Positions 42,320 to 51,005 of a stretch of DNA of 64,000 bases are shown here, piece by piece. The DNA comes from JAXGRD01 sp050946655 (lineage in GTDB: Bacteria; Bacillota; Clostridia; Peptostreptococcales; Anaerovoracaceae). Location of the stretch: positions 1 through 64,000 of the forward strand of contig JBMNVE010000002.1 in NCBI GenBank assembly GCA_050946655.1, given 5' to 3'. The position numbers and the translations under genes are program-made. The notes under the pieces are model-generated. The model did no database searches and was not told the origin of the DNA. It saw nothing but the letters and a program-made list of their open reading frames with translations. The first letter of the stretch is position 1. The number at the start of each line of letters is the position of its first letter.

Positions 42320-43909
42320 CTAAAAAACAATTAACCCGCGGTCTTCATAGACCGATTCTCTGTTGTCGGCACCGCAGCGAATGGCACGGTCAAGTCCCAT
42401 GATAGTGGCTACCGCGCCGTCTATCTTCTCTGTGGATTTTTCCTTGTCTGCCTTAATGTTTCCAGCCGGATCTTTTCTGACATAGATGTTATCCATCATC
42501 CATCGTAGAACCGGATTCCCGCCGTGAGCGATCTTGCCCTCCAGGGTCAGTTTCATGAGTTCCTTTGTCGGTGGACTCATATCCTTAAAGCCTTGTCCGA
42601 ATGGCACGACCGTGAAACCCATGCCTTCTAGATTTTGCACCATTTGTACTGCGCCCCATCTATCAAAGGCAATCTCACGAATGTTGAACCTCTCCCCCAG
42701 ACTTTCAATGAACTTCTCAATAAAGCCGTAGTGGATGACATTTCCTTCGGTTGTGAATATCTGTCCTTGTTTTTCCCACACATCGTATGGCACATGGTCT
42801 CGCCTTACTCTTAAGTCCAGGCTCTCTTCCGGTATCCAAAAGTACGGTAGCACTTGGAACTTATCCTCTTCGTCAAGTGGTGGGAAGACAAGTACGAAGG
42901 CCGTGATGTCTGTGGAAGACGACAGGTCAAGACCACCGTAGCAGACTCTTCCTTCCAGGCTCTCTTCATCCACAGGAAAACCGCATGCATCCCACTTGTC
43001 CATTGGCATCCAGCGTACCGTCTGTTTCACCCACTGGTTCAGTCTTAGCTGTCTGAATGTATTCTCTTCTGCCGGATTATCCATTGCAGCTTTACAAGCC
43101 TCCGCTACTGATTCTTCCTTTATGGTTTCTCCCATAGAGGGATTTGCCTTCTTCCACACATTAGGGTCTGTCCAGTCATCGTCCATATCCGCCCCATATA
43201 TTACAGGGTAGAATGTGGGATCGATTTTCTTTCCTTCAATAACATCAACCGCCTTCTGATGAAGTTCGTAGCAAAAGGAGTTGATGTCATTTCCTGCCGT
43301 TGTGATAAGAAAGTACAGCGGCTGCTCTCTCGCATCACCCGATCCCTTTGTAAGTACATCGTAGAGTTTTCTGTTTGGCTGAACATGGACTTCATCAAGA
43401 ACCAGTCCCGACACATTGAGTCCATGCTTTGTACCAACTTCTGCAGAAAGCACCTGGTAAAAGCCATCGTTTCTGAAGTTCTTTATCTGCTTTCCTGCCT
43501 CCAGTATCTTTGACCTCTTATATAAAGTCGGGTTCTTCTTTACCATCTTTGCGGCTACATCAAATACGATCTTAGCCTGGTTTCTGTCAGCCGCCGCCCC
43601 GTACACCTCCGGTGATGCCTCACCGTCTGCAAAGAGAAGGTATAAAGCGACCGCTGCCGCAAGTTCGCTCTTGCCCTGCTTCTTTGGTATTTCAATGTAA
43701 ACTGTTTTGAACTGTCTGTTGCCATCTTCCTTTATGGTTCCGAAGACATCTCGGATGATTTCCTTCTGCCACGGGAGTAAGAGAAATGGTTCTCCATCCC
43801 ACTTCCCCTTCGTGTGCTGAAGGCATTCGATGAAGGCAACAGCATGCTCGGCTCGTTCTTTGTCATAATACGAATCCGCCGCCATAAATCTAGACGGACT
43901 GTGCTCCAT
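42320..43909 (-). CDS. terL: Terminase large subunit
   Basis: This packaging ATPase-nuclease of about 529 residues has the Walker A-like KKQGKSELAAAVALY near residue 85 and Walker B SGLVLDEVHVQPN near 160. The C-terminal RNase H-like nuclease has acidic residues in GGLDLSSSTDITAFVL and in the KADKEKSTEKIDGAVATIMG end. It translocates phage DNA into the prohead. ATG 43909 overlaps the preceding 43-codon gene by 20 bases. The small subunit gene lies 6 kb away, separated by the modification insert. Confidence 0.94.
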   Translation of the reverse strand: MEHSPSRFMAADSYYDKERAEHAVAFIECLQHTKGKWDGEPFLLLPWQKEIIRDVFGTIKEDGNRQFKTVYIEIPKKQGKSELAAAVALYLLFADGEASPEVYGAAADRNQAKIVFDVAAKMVKKNPTLYKRSKILEAGKQIKNFRNDGFYQVLSAEVGTKHGLNVSGLVLDEVHVQPNRKLYDVLTKGSGDAREQPLYFLITTAGNDINSFCYELHQKAVDVIEGKKIDPTFYPVIYGADMDDDWTDPNVWKKANPSMGETIKEESVAEACKAAMDNPAEENTFRQLRLNQWVKQTVRWMPMDKWDACGFPVDEESLEGRVCYGGLDLSSSTDITAFVLVFPPLDEEDKFQVLPYFWIPEESLDLRVRRDHVPYDVWEKQGQIFTTEGNVIHYGFIEKFIESLGERFNIREIAFDRWGAVQMVQNLEGMGFTVVPFGQGFKDMSPPTKELMKLTLEGKIAHGGNPVLRWMMDNIYVRKDPAGNIKADKEKSTEKIDGAVATIMGLDRAIRCGADNRESVYEDRGLIVF

Positions 43910-44021
43910 CTTCCTCACCCTCCTCGCCTGTCTCCTCATCCTCGTCTATGGGTATCAGCCACGATGGGTCTGCCACCATAGCGTCATAAGGAAGTTCATT
44001 TCTATCAATCAAAAATTTCAT
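43890..44021 (-). CDS. 43-aa acidic protein overlapping terL start
   Basis: A 43-codon gene with a very strong GGGAGGACTT ribosome site seven bases from its ATG. The product starts MKFLIDRNELPYDAMVADPS and has a Glu/Gly/Asp-rich tail ending DGAQSV. It overlaps the terL start by 20 bases, so it probably drives coupled translation of TerL. The function is unknown. Confidence 0.65.
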   Translation of the reverse strand: MKFLIDRNELPYDAMVADPSWLIPIDEDEETGEEGEEDGAQSV

Positions 44022-44033
44022 AAGTCCTCCCAA

Positions 44034-44054
44034 TAAAAAAAGACCTTATAGGCC
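44034..44054 (-). terminator. Terminator at the end of the modification insert
   Basis: A hairpin GGCCT-ATA-AGGTC followed by TTTTTTTATT on the minus strand, just upstream of the 43-aa gene. A second hairpin, AGCCC-TCAA-GGGGCT (44068–44082), lies nearby. Together they would damp read-through from the insert into terL. Confidence 0.5.
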
Positions 44055-44106
44055 TCCTACGACAAACAGCCCCTTGAGGGCTATCTGCCTTTTGTTTCCT
44101 TTCGCT

Positions 44107-44349
44107 TTAGTTGTAATCGTTCAGCAGGATACAGAGGGCGAGGTTAGCCACCTCCGTCTCCTCTTTGACATCCCAACCTCTATCGTAGTTCAGGATGACT
44201 TTCTCTCCTTGCTTTACCATCAGCTTGGAAATGCGTCCTTCGTTTATTCCAAACTCCGAGCCTTCTTCATAGTGCTTGACCCAGTAATGAACAATTACCA
44301 GCTTTTCCTGTCCCTTGACCGGAATTCCAATGGTACCTTCTCTCCACAT
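44107..44349 (-). CDS. Small phage protein of unknown function (80 aa)
   Basis: This 80-residue, mostly beta protein begins MWREGTIGIPVKGQEKLVIV and includes HYWVKHYEEGSEFGINEGRI. It has AAAGGAG upstream. It is the last gene of the DNA-modification insert before the terminators. Not assigned to a characterised family. Confidence 0.65.
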   Translation of the reverse strand: MWREGTIGIPVKGQEKLVIVHYWVKHYEEGSEFGINEGRISKLMVKQGEKVILNYDRGWDVKEETEVANLALCILLNDYN

Positions 44350-44367
44350 AGTGCTTGCTCCTTTCCT

Positions 44368-44730
44368 TTAGCAGATGCTCATCTTGAATGCTGGGAGGAT
44401 TTCCTTTTCTCTCGTTTCCCAGTCGGTATAGGTTGCCTTGACCTCGGTTAAGCCTTCCAGTTTGCAGCCTCTTTTTTCAAACTCGGCAATCGTTGTGATA
44501 AGTCCGGAAAAGGTGCTTGAAATTGTGAACTCTGTGATTCCGTATTTCTTGCAATCCTCAATGATCGGTTCAATGTCCCTGTCCCAAATGACCTCTGTGA
44601 AGTTCGGCAGGTCGTTTCCTGCCTGTAAGGCTTGGTAGTAGGCTGCCAAAAGCGTGAAGTTCATTCCCGCCTCTTTCGGCTTCAGGTTCTCATTGATGGC
44701 TTTGTCAAATTCTGCGATTCTCTTTAACAT
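44368..44730 (-). CDS. Phage accessory protein of unknown function (120 aa)
   Basis: This 120-residue protein begins MLKRIAEFDKAINENLKPKE and has a central IIEDCKKYGITEFTISSTFS followed by GLITTIAEFEKRGCKLEGL. ATG 44730 has AAGGAGG eight bases upstream. It lies directly behind the first copy of the duplicated promoter/operator. Upstream in-frame codons reading through that repeat are not coding. No known family was recognised. Confidence 0.7.
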   Translation of the reverse strand: MLKRIAEFDKAINENLKPKEAGMNFTLLAAYYQALQAGNDLPNFTEVIWDRDIEPIIEDCKKYGITEFTISSTFSGLITTIAEFEKRGCKLEGLTEVKATYTDWETREKEILPAFKMSIC

Positions 44731-44756
44731 GGTTTGTACCTCCTTGTGATGTGTTC

Positions 44757-44804
44757 TTTTGGTATGTACATATATCACTCTAAAGGCACATAATAGCAAG
44801 CTAT
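44757..44804 (-). promoter_or_regulatory. Duplicated promoter/operator, copy A
   Basis: This 48-base block matches 46053–46100, with 31 identical bases followed by a shared ATAGCAAGCTAT palindrome. On the minus strand TTGCTA (44799–44794) and GATATA (44776–44771) are 17 bases apart. The -35 region lies inside the palindrome ATAGC-TT-GCTAT, and a second palindrome TATGTACATA follows the -10. It drives the 120-aa gene. Confidence 0.65.
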
Positions 44805-44823
44805 ATTTTCAGATAATGTAGTT

Positions 44824-45003
44824 TTATTTTTCGTCACCGTACATGATGAAATTCACATACTCTTTCTTGTTGTCCTCAATCCAGTTGACCAGTTCGTAGA
44901 GGTTCATCTCGTAGGCAATCCGCTGAACGGCAACCGTGTCAAACATATTGGTTTTCCCTGTGTCTCTGACCTCAAGAATCTGATCTCTTATAATGCTATC
45001 CAT
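44824..45003 (-). CDS. DUF5049-like small protein
   Basis: This 59-residue protein reads MDSIIRDQILEVRDTGKTNM, then FDTVAVQRIAYEMNLYELVN with a final WIEDNKKEYVNFIMYGDEK, matching the DUF5049 pattern seen in many clostridial prophages. The start at 45003 has AGGAGG upstream and lies two bases after the DUF4314 stop. The function is unknown; it always appears in similar phage clusters. Confidence 0.75.
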   Translation of the reverse strand: MDSIIRDQILEVRDTGKTNMFDTVAVQRIAYEMNLYELVNWIEDNKKEYVNFIMYGDEK

Positions 45004-45005
45004 CA

Positions 45006-45398
45006 CTATTCCTCCTCGTCTGTGCATTCCGAAAGGCCACTCATGATTTCGGTATAGATCTTTGTGTATCGGCTCTGCTCACTTCCTTCGGTGGCAGTCA
45101 TTGCCTCGAGGAAGAACGCTGCCGCATCTTTTCTGTCATCCCATACCTGTCTTTCCCCGTAGCAAACCGTCACTACCGAATCCAGCTTTCTGCAGGAGTC
45201 TTCTCCGTAGGCAACCGACAGCCCGGAGCCGTTGTCCCATTTGACCATGATGGAGGCAATATCATCTACCCCCGTCACAGTCCCTCTTGTTCCAATGGGT
45301 GGAGCTTGCATGTCTTCCATATGCGTGAGTTCCACACGGCACCCTCTCGGGTATGCCTTTCTTACCCTCTCCACTACTTCTCTACTCGGAAATCTCAT
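45006..45398 (-). CDS. DUF4314 domain protein
   Basis: This 130-residue protein has an N-terminal DUF4314-like beta domain (MRFPSREVVERVRKAYPRGC, then MQAPPIGTRGTVTGVDDIAS and IMVKWDNGSGLSVAYGEDSC) and a C-terminal helical domain. The ATG at 45398 has GGGAGG upstream; the 42 codons before it overlap the next gene and are not needed. DUF4314 folds like a small KOW/SH3 barrel and may bind nucleic acid, but no role is established. Confidence 0.75.
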   Translation of the reverse strand: MRFPSREVVERVRKAYPRGCRVELTHMEDMQAPPIGTRGTVTGVDDIASIMVKWDNGSGLSVAYGEDSCRKLDSVVTVCYGERQVWDDRKDAAAFFLEAMTATEGSEQSRYTKIYTEIMSGLSECTDEEE

Positions 45399-46026
45399 TC
45401 TTTGCACCTCCCTTAAATGCGGATGAACCTGTGAAGTTCTTAAGCAGGATTTTTCTGTCCGTCTTGTACTCGTCCCCGATGAAGCCAAGTCGTAGAAGGA
45501 AACATCTGAATGCGTACTTCTCATTTTCCACAGGCTTTTCTTTTGCCGTGATTCGCTTGCTTTCTTTGGCCATCCTTACAAGGGCTGACACGAAGTTCAT
45601 ATAGGCTTTCGTCTCTTCTGGAGAAAGGCCACCCTTGAACCAATCGAACTCAAGCTTACCATCGCTTTCCCCGACCATGAGGCTGTCTGCTCCGAGTGCC
45701 TTTCGGATAAGGCTTGCCTTTGACTCGATGAGTGACTCAAGCCTTGAAATGGCATCTCCGTCAATCCCGTCCATGCCGATCTGAATGTTCAGACCGTACT
45801 CGGTAGCCTCCGCCTCGTAGCCTTGCTCAAGCAGGTGTTCAGCGAGCTCTTCAAGGGCATTCTCATCCTTGCAGGTGATGTTGCCTTCCTTGTCGATGAT
45901 GAAGTTGTCCACCACGTATTCAAAGCCCGGTGCTCTTTTGTAGACGGCTTTCATCTTTGCGAATTGCTCGACTGCCTCGACCAGTTCTTTGCGTTCGTTT
46001 CCTTTTTTGTTATAACGTAGTTCCAT
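45382..46026 (-). CDS. Phage protein of the so-called virulence-associated family
   Basis: This 214-residue protein begins MELRYNKKGNERKELVEAVE, then QFAKMKAVYKRAPGFEYVVD with NFIIDKEGNITCKDENALEE, the pattern of a prophage family often auto-labelled virulence protein without evidence. The C-terminal part ends FTGSSAFKGGAKNEISE. ATG 46026 has AAAAAGGAGG upstream and stands just after the second copy of the duplicated promoter. Its start-proximal reading through the repeat is an artefact. The role is unknown. Confidence 0.7.
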   Translation of the reverse strand: MELRYNKKGNERKELVEAVEQFAKMKAVYKRAPGFEYVVDNFIIDKEGNITCKDENALEELAEHLLEQGYEAEATEYGLNIQIGMDGIDGDAISRLESLIESKASLIRKALGADSLMVGESDGKLEFDWFKGGLSPEETKAYMNFVSALVRMAKESKRITAKEKPVENEKYAFRCFLLRLGFIGDEYKTDRKILLKNFTGSSAFKGGAKNEISE

Positions 46027-46052
46027 GCTTACCTCCTTTTTGTGTAAGTGAT

Positions 46053-46100
46053 TTTTGGTATGTACATATATCACTCTAAAGGCTGTAAATAGCAAGCTAT
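46053..46100 (-). promoter_or_regulatory. Duplicated promoter/operator, copy B
   Basis: This is the second copy of the block at 44757–44804: 31 bases identical, five different, then the same ATAGCAAGCTAT palindrome. The TTGCTA and GATATA boxes have the same 17-base spacing. It drives the 214-aa gene and the genes behind it. Confidence 0.65.
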
Positions 46101-47906
46101 TTATCCATTATCTTTTGAGAAATGTACGATACCGGAAAGCACGAATACTACGTTAGGAAGAGCGACTCCGTTGCCCCACATCTTATACTCCGCAGAATCG
46201 GAATGCGGGTTTTCAAGCCACTTCACGATCTGCTTATCCGTCTTTGGCTTACTTGCCTTTGTGACTATCTTTCGGTGTGTTTCAAACACCTCTCTCCAAA
46301 AGCGGATATCGGCTACAGTGACGTCTTCCGTTTCTAGACCCGCGCACCACCAATCCGGAAAACCCTGGAGCCTTGCACACTCGGTCGGAGTAAGCCGTCT
46401 TACGATATACTCCGTGTCATTTACGAGCGGTGGATCTTTATAGTCGGTAGCAACAAGCGTACCTGCGAGTTCCTCTTCTGCCCGTGTAAAGAATGTAGCC
46501 TTGTTTGCAGAATACCGTGGCTCAAATAAGGTCTGGTCATTGTTGCACGATAGCGTAGCTGACTTGTTGTCTTGGATGAGCGGACCTTTGCCGCCACCCT
46601 CTTTGCCACTTCTTATCTTCAGTAGTTTCGGCTCTGCAACAGCACCGGGACCTCGTGCTACGATGGTCGGTTCTTTCTCTTCTGTTACCGCAAAGTCGTA
46701 CTTGGCATTCTTGCCCTGGTTAAAGGCTGCTCGGTCAATGCCATAAGCAACTGCGTGACGATCAACCGTGTTCAGCGTATATTCTGTTTCCTCGTTATAT
46801 CCATCCCCTTGCGGTCCGTTCTCGTCTTTTCTTCCAATCATCGAGCCTTGCACCGCCACAACAGCCATGCCTCCTTGATTGCATCCGGGGTTTCCACCGT
46901 TACAGTCGAGGGTTCTTGATGTGTCTGCCTCGTAGTAGCCGGAGTTAGGATTTGCCGACTTCATGGAATTACTCCCGTCTGAACAGATACCAAAGCACTG
47001 CATGACAAGAGGCTGATTGTTGCCGCCCGTTCCAAAGGTAGCAAGGACAGTCTGCGACTTATCAAGAGGACCTTTGTACCTTGAGTCCTGTGCATGGTTT
47101 TCAAAGACAAGCGGCGGATGGTTTGACGAGGCACGGAGTGTGGAAGTCATCTCTTCCGTCACATCCATGCGGTTTCCACCCTGGTCGTTTAGGCACAGGC
47201 CGCTTGCCTTACAAGCGCTCTCTTCAAGACTTCCGGCAGTTCTTTGCCACGCTTTGAAGCTCTCGTGAGAATACCCTGACACGCCCTCTGACTCAAATAG
47301 TATTTCTCCGGCACTCCCTCCATCAAAAACTGCGACAAGGTAGATGCGTTTTCTTCTCTGGGGTACTCCCCAGTACTGAGCATCGAAGGTTCTCCAGGCG
47401 ATGGAGTAATCGTCTCCCAGGATGCATCCTGCCTTTTCCCATTTTGAAGGTTTAGATATAGAAGCGTCTGCGTCTTTGACACTTGCGACCTCTTCGAGGA
47501 CGGCTCTAAAGTCTTCTCCTTTGTTTGAGGAGAATGCGCCTGTGACGTTTTCCCATACAATGTATCTTGGCTTTTGTCCATTGGTCTTTTCCCTCATTTC
47601 TTTTACAATCCGAATCGCCTCATAAAAAAGAACGGACTGACTCCCGTCAAGGCCCGCTCTCTTTCCGGCAACGCTCATGTCCGTGCATGGCGATCCAAAA
47701 GTTACGATATCAACTGGTTCTATTTCTCTTCCGTCCACCTCGGAGATATCACCGAGATGTTTAATAAACGGCATTCTCTTTGTCGTTACCCGAATTGGGA
47801 ATGGCTCAATTTCCGATGCCCATAAGGGAGTAATCCCGGAAAGAAGTCCTCCAAGTGGAAAACCACCGGAGCCGTCAAAGAGACTGCCCAAGGTAAGCTT
47901 ACTCAT
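46101..47906 (-). CDS. DNA (cytosine-5-)-methyltransferase
   Basis: This 601-residue C5 cytosine methyltransferase begins LGSLFDGSGGFPLGGLLSGI (SAM-binding motif I) and has the catalytic cysteine in DIVTFGSPCTDMSVAGKRAG (motif IV), the ENV motif in YIVWENVTGAFSSNKG (motif VI) and the end motifs VRRLTPTECARLQGFPDWWC and KMWGNGVALPNVVFVLSG (IX–X). The target-recognition region (about residues 210–500) is very large, possibly recognising more than one sequence. No cognate restriction enzyme is nearby, so it probably protects phage DNA from host restriction. Confidence 0.92.
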   Translation of the reverse strand: MSKLTLGSLFDGSGGFPLGGLLSGITPLWASEIEPFPIRVTTKRMPFIKHLGDISEVDGREIEPVDIVTFGSPCTDMSVAGKRAGLDGSQSVLFYEAIRIVKEMREKTNGQKPRYIVWENVTGAFSSNKGEDFRAVLEEVASVKDADASISKPSKWEKAGCILGDDYSIAWRTFDAQYWGVPQRRKRIYLVAVFDGGSAGEILFESEGVSGYSHESFKAWQRTAGSLEESACKASGLCLNDQGGNRMDVTEEMTSTLRASSNHPPLVFENHAQDSRYKGPLDKSQTVLATFGTGGNNQPLVMQCFGICSDGSNSMKSANPNSGYYEADTSRTLDCNGGNPGCNQGGMAVVAVQGSMIGRKDENGPQGDGYNEETEYTLNTVDRHAVAYGIDRAAFNQGKNAKYDFAVTEEKEPTIVARGPGAVAEPKLLKIRSGKEGGGKGPLIQDNKSATLSCNNDQTLFEPRYSANKATFFTRAEEELAGTLVATDYKDPPLVNDTEYIVRRLTPTECARLQGFPDWWCAGLETEDVTVADIRFWREVFETHRKIVTKASKPKTDKQIVKWLENPHSDSAEYKMWGNGVALPNVVFVLSGIVHFSKDNG

Positions 47907-49158
47907 CTCTTCCCTCCACTTCTTTTACAAGGGATGAATAGTCCATCTTTACGCCATCTCGCACAACATATACATTCTCTGCATCGCCAGTCAGTTCAAC
48001 ATATCTACGAAGAATGACCGATGCGTACTTCTCATCCAGTTCCATCATGTAGCAGATACGGTTCATCTGCTCACATGCCATCATGGTCGAACCGCTGCCT
48101 CCGAAAGTGTCAATAACGATGCCATTCTCCTGGGAGGAGTTCGCAATCGGATAAGACAGAAGGTCAAGCGGCTTGGATGTTGGATGGTCATTGCTGCGTT
48201 TCGGTTTATCGTAGTTCCAAATGGTGGTCTGTTTACGATCCGAATACCACGGATGTTTTCCGTTCTGCAGGAATCCATAAAGAATGGGTTCATGTTGCCA
48301 CTGATAATCTGACCGTCCAAGAACTAAGCTGTTCTTTACCCAGATGCAGACACCTGCAAGGTGAAATCCCGCATCGATGAATGCCTTTCTAAAAACAAGA
48401 CCCTCTGTATCAGCGTGAAATGCATATGCACTACCGCCCTTTTCCAGAGAGTCTGCCATGTTCTTAAATGCACTAAAGAGAAATGTGTAAAAGTCATCGC
48501 CCTTGATAGAGTCGTTTTGAATGGTAAGTCCGGTGCTACTCTTAAACGAAACTCCGTAAGGCGGGTCCGTTACGATGAGGTTTGCCTTCTTTCCATCCAT
48601 CAGCTTTGCCACTTCATCTGCATCCGTTGCATCCGAGCAGTAAAGCCTATGTCTTCCCACCTGCCACAGGTCACCCTTCTCCACAAAGGATGCTTTTTCA
48701 AGGGCAGCGTTAAGGTCAAAGTCATCGTCTTCAACCTCTGTATCATCATGCTTACCAAATAGATCCGTAAGCTCCGATTCATCAAAGCCTGTGAGCCCCA
48801 GGTCAAATCCGAGTTCTTCCAAAGACTCCATCTCGACCTTTAAAAGTTCATCGTCCCATCCGGCATCAAGAGCGAATCTGTTATCCGCAATGATGTATGC
48901 CTTCTTCTGCGCCTCGGTCAGATGGCTTGCAAAGACGCATGGCACTTCCTTGATGCCTTCTTCCTTTGCCGCCAGGATTCTGCCGTGACCACATAGGATT
49001 GTGTAATCATCATCCACGATGACCGGGCTTATAAAGCCAAACTCCCGAAGCGATGAGCGAAGTTTCGTTATCTGTTCCGGGGAATGGGTTCTTGCATTAT
49101 TCACATATGGGACTAGCTTATCAATATCAATAAGCTTCATTTCTGTCGTTGTTTTCAT
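47899..49158 (-). CDS. ParB-domain / DNA adenine or N4-cytosine methyltransferase
   Basis: This 419-residue fusion has an N-terminal ParB/sulfiredoxin-like nuclease domain (IDIDKLVPYVNNARTHSPEQ, then DDYTILCGHGRILAAKEEGI) and a C-terminal N4/N6 methyltransferase. The catalytic motif is LIVTDPPYGVSF (DPPY) and the SAM-binding motif is IDTFGGSGSTMMACEQMNR. The arrangement is common in clostridial phages. ATG 49158 is preferred to earlier codons that overlap metK. It overlaps the cytosine methyltransferase gene by eight bases. Confidence 0.92.
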   Translation of the reverse strand: MKTTTEMKLIDIDKLVPYVNNARTHSPEQITKLRSSLREFGFISPVIVDDDYTILCGHGRILAAKEEGIKEVPCVFASHLTEAQKKAYIIADNRFALDAGWDDELLKVEMESLEELGFDLGLTGFDESELTDLFGKHDDTEVEDDDFDLNAALEKASFVEKGDLWQVGRHRLYCSDATDADEVAKLMDGKKANLIVTDPPYGVSFKSSTGLTIQNDSIKGDDFYTFLFSAFKNMADSLEKGGSAYAFHADTEGLVFRKAFIDAGFHLAGVCIWVKNSLVLGRSDYQWQHEPILYGFLQNGKHPWYSDRKQTTIWNYDKPKRSNDHPTSKPLDLLSYPIANSSQENGIVIDTFGGSGSTMMACEQMNRICYMMELDEKYASVILRRYVELTGDAENVYVVRDGVKMDYSSLVKEVEGRDE

Positions 49159-49159
49159 A

Positions 49160-49942
49160 TCAGTAAAGCCCCCATTCTGCAAACTTCTCAAAGCCACCAA
49201 CGGACTTAATGTATTCTCTTGCCTGGTCAGCTATCTCCTTGTACGGTTTGCCATCAATCATTTCATCTCCGATGGCGCATGCAATCTTGACTGGCTTTCC
49301 GGTTTCCTGCGCTTTAAGAAAGGCATAGATGTTAGTCGATACATCCGCTTTTGAGAGGTCTTTACCATGAAGACCGCCACCCGTCACAGAGTTAGCCATG
49401 TCCGAACCAAGCTTTCTGTTAACGGCACCCGTATCGGTATCCGTTCCACCAGTCCACTCTCCAATAGGATTGATTTCCGCATTCGGATAGTCTTCCTTGA
49501 TGTCGCTTGTGCAGGCATTGCTCTGGCAGATGATGAGCCTTTTCCCATCAAGAATGTATTTGCCATCATAGGGGTATTTGCTGTAAAGGTCTCTTGCAAT
49601 CACCGATAGCTTTAACTGCTCGCTTGTAAGAGGCACACCCTTAAAGATTCCGTTGTCACCGCAGCGGATCTTTCCTTCCTGGTTTTTAGAAAGGTGTGCA
49701 TCCTGCTTGACGATGATGATGTCCGTCTTCATCTTCCCTGCGATTCTTGCCACGGCTCTTTTGATATGTCTTTTCTTAAGAGCAACCGATGACTCGATAA
49801 TGATGTGACACTTGCCATGCCCAATCAGAGCCTCGACAGCAATCTTTGGATTATCGTTTTCTTCATATGCCATATCAACAATGGCACCCGCGATTCTATC
49901 TGCCACCTTGTCCGGATGGCTTGGGTTTACTTTCTCGATCAT
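49160..49942 (-). CDS. metK: Compact S-adenosylmethionine synthetase
   Basis: This 260-residue protein is a shortened MetK (cellular forms are near 390). The ATP-binding NPSHPDKVADRIAGAIVDMA opens it, CGDNGIFKGVPL matches the GDQG block, and EWTGGTDTDTGAVNRK with VTGGGLHGKDLSKADVSTNI matches the GGAFSGKDPTKVDRSA region. Missing stretches lie mainly in the middle domain. It should make SAM from ATP and methionine for the two methyltransferases encoded next to it. The ATG follows the terS stop directly. Confidence 0.85.
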   Translation of the reverse strand: MIEKVNPSHPDKVADRIAGAIVDMAYEENDNPKIAVEALIGHGKCHIIIESSVALKKRHIKRAVARIAGKMKTDIIIVKQDAHLSKNQEGKIRCGDNGIFKGVPLTSEQLKLSVIARDLYSKYPYDGKYILDGKRLIICQSNACTSDIKEDYPNAEINPIGEWTGGTDTDTGAVNRKLGSDMANSVTGGGLHGKDLSKADVSTNIYAFLKAQETGKPVKIACAIGDEMIDGKPYKEIADQAREYIKSVGGFEKFAEWGLY

Positions 49943-50494
49943 TTATCTTCCCTCCCTTGCTCGGAGCAACCTTTCCATCAAATCATTTTGTGGCGCAGGG
50001 TCTCCGTAGTCTGTGCTGCAGTTTTCTTTGACGATCTGGAATATCTCATTCCAGAGTCTGACTGCCTGGTTCATGTAGTTGATTCCAATGTTTATAAACG
50101 GTGACGGTATCGGTTTTCCCGTAGTCGGGTGCTTGGAAAGAAATCCTAGCTTGTTGGTCATCTCCTCGCACTGTATCCATCTCGCACTGCTCATGGCATA
50201 CCGTTCAAGTAGCTGTGGTGATACCTTTGCACTGCAACCGATATCCTTAAGCCAGAGCCATGTCTCCTCGTAGATTTCCTTTGCCTGCAGTGGACTTCCG
50301 TCTCTTTGCTCTGCAGATAGGAAGTCGTGTGGCTTTGGCATCTCCACTCCATCAATCTCCGGGATGTCTAAAACCTCAAGTTTTCTACCGCCCGGATTCC
50401 CGTTTTTTGCTTTCTCTTTTACAGGCGATTTCTTTCTTCCTGCCCCGGCTCTCTTGCCGCCGCGACCGCCTATGTTATTCGATTTTGTCGGCAT
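49943..50494 (-). CDS. terS: Terminase small subunit (P27 type)
   Basis: This 183-residue protein has a basic N-terminus (RGGKRAGAGRKKSPVKEKAK, then NGNPGGRKLEVLDIPEIDG) and a helical body with VSPQLLERYAMSSARWIQCE and PSPFINIGINYMNQAVRLWN. This matches the P27 family of DNA-recognising terminase subunits. It is split from terL by the modification insert. It should bind the pac/cos site; GGGAGG lies before its ATG. Confidence 0.88.
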   Translation of the reverse strand: MPTKSNNIGGRGGKRAGAGRKKSPVKEKAKNGNPGGRKLEVLDIPEIDGVEMPKPHDFLSAEQRDGSPLQAKEIYEETWLWLKDIGCSAKVSPQLLERYAMSSARWIQCEEMTNKLGFLSKHPTTGKPIPSPFINIGINYMNQAVRLWNEIFQIVKENCSTDYGDPAPQNDLMERLLRAREGR

Positions 50495-50627
50495 TTTTTA
50501 TGTGTCCTCCCTATTACCCTTTTGAAAACGCACTTTTTGCACACGAAGGGCCGGCACCGTTCCCGGAAACTCAAGTCGTAGAGATTGGTACCGCCCCTCC
50601 CGTCAATAAATATATTTTTCAAAATGG

Positions 50628-51005
50628 TTAATACGTATATTCTTTATTCTTCTTATGCCACCTATCATCCATCTCTGCTGTGATCCGTGAGTGACACGGC
50701 TTGCAAAGAGCCATGAGGTTATCATCTCTATGGTCACCGCCACGGGACAGCGGGTTGATGTGGTGAACCTCCTCTGCTTTGGTGTATCTACCTTCCTTAA
50801 GACACTGTTCACAAAGCGGGTGAGCGTTAATGTATCTGTCCCGGATTCTCTTCCAGGCTCTTCCGTACTTACGCTTGGCCACCTTGTCCCTGCCGTAGCG
50901 TTCGTACCTTCTGTCCTCTTCCTTTTGGTGTTCCTCGCAAAACCGCTCCTCGGTTAGGTTGGGACAGCCAGGATAGGAACAGGAGCTTTTAGGTTTTCTT
51001 GGCAT
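50628..51005 (-). CDS. HNH endonuclease
   Basis: This 125-residue nuclease has a zinc-binding cysteine cluster (CSYPGCPNLTEERFCEEHQK), the HNH core EEVHHINPLSRGGDHRDDNL and the second CxxC in CEQCLKEGRY with LCKPCHSR. HNH proteins beside terminase genes are often required for cos or packaging cleavage in HK97-like phages. ATG 51005 overlaps the small membrane-protein gene. Confidence 0.92.
   Translation of the reverse strand: MPRKPKSSCSYPGCPNLTEERFCEEHQKEEDRRYERYGRDKVAKRKYGRAWKRIRDRYINAHPLCEQCLKEGRYTKAEEVHHINPLSRGGDHRDDNLMALCKPCHSRITAEMDDRWHKKNKEYTY

Noticed and set aside
44731..44799. Shared N-terminal extension AFRVIYVHTK in two reading frames (also 46027–46095)
   Set aside because: The frames read through the duplicated promoter; strong ribosome sites mark later ATG codons as the true starts.
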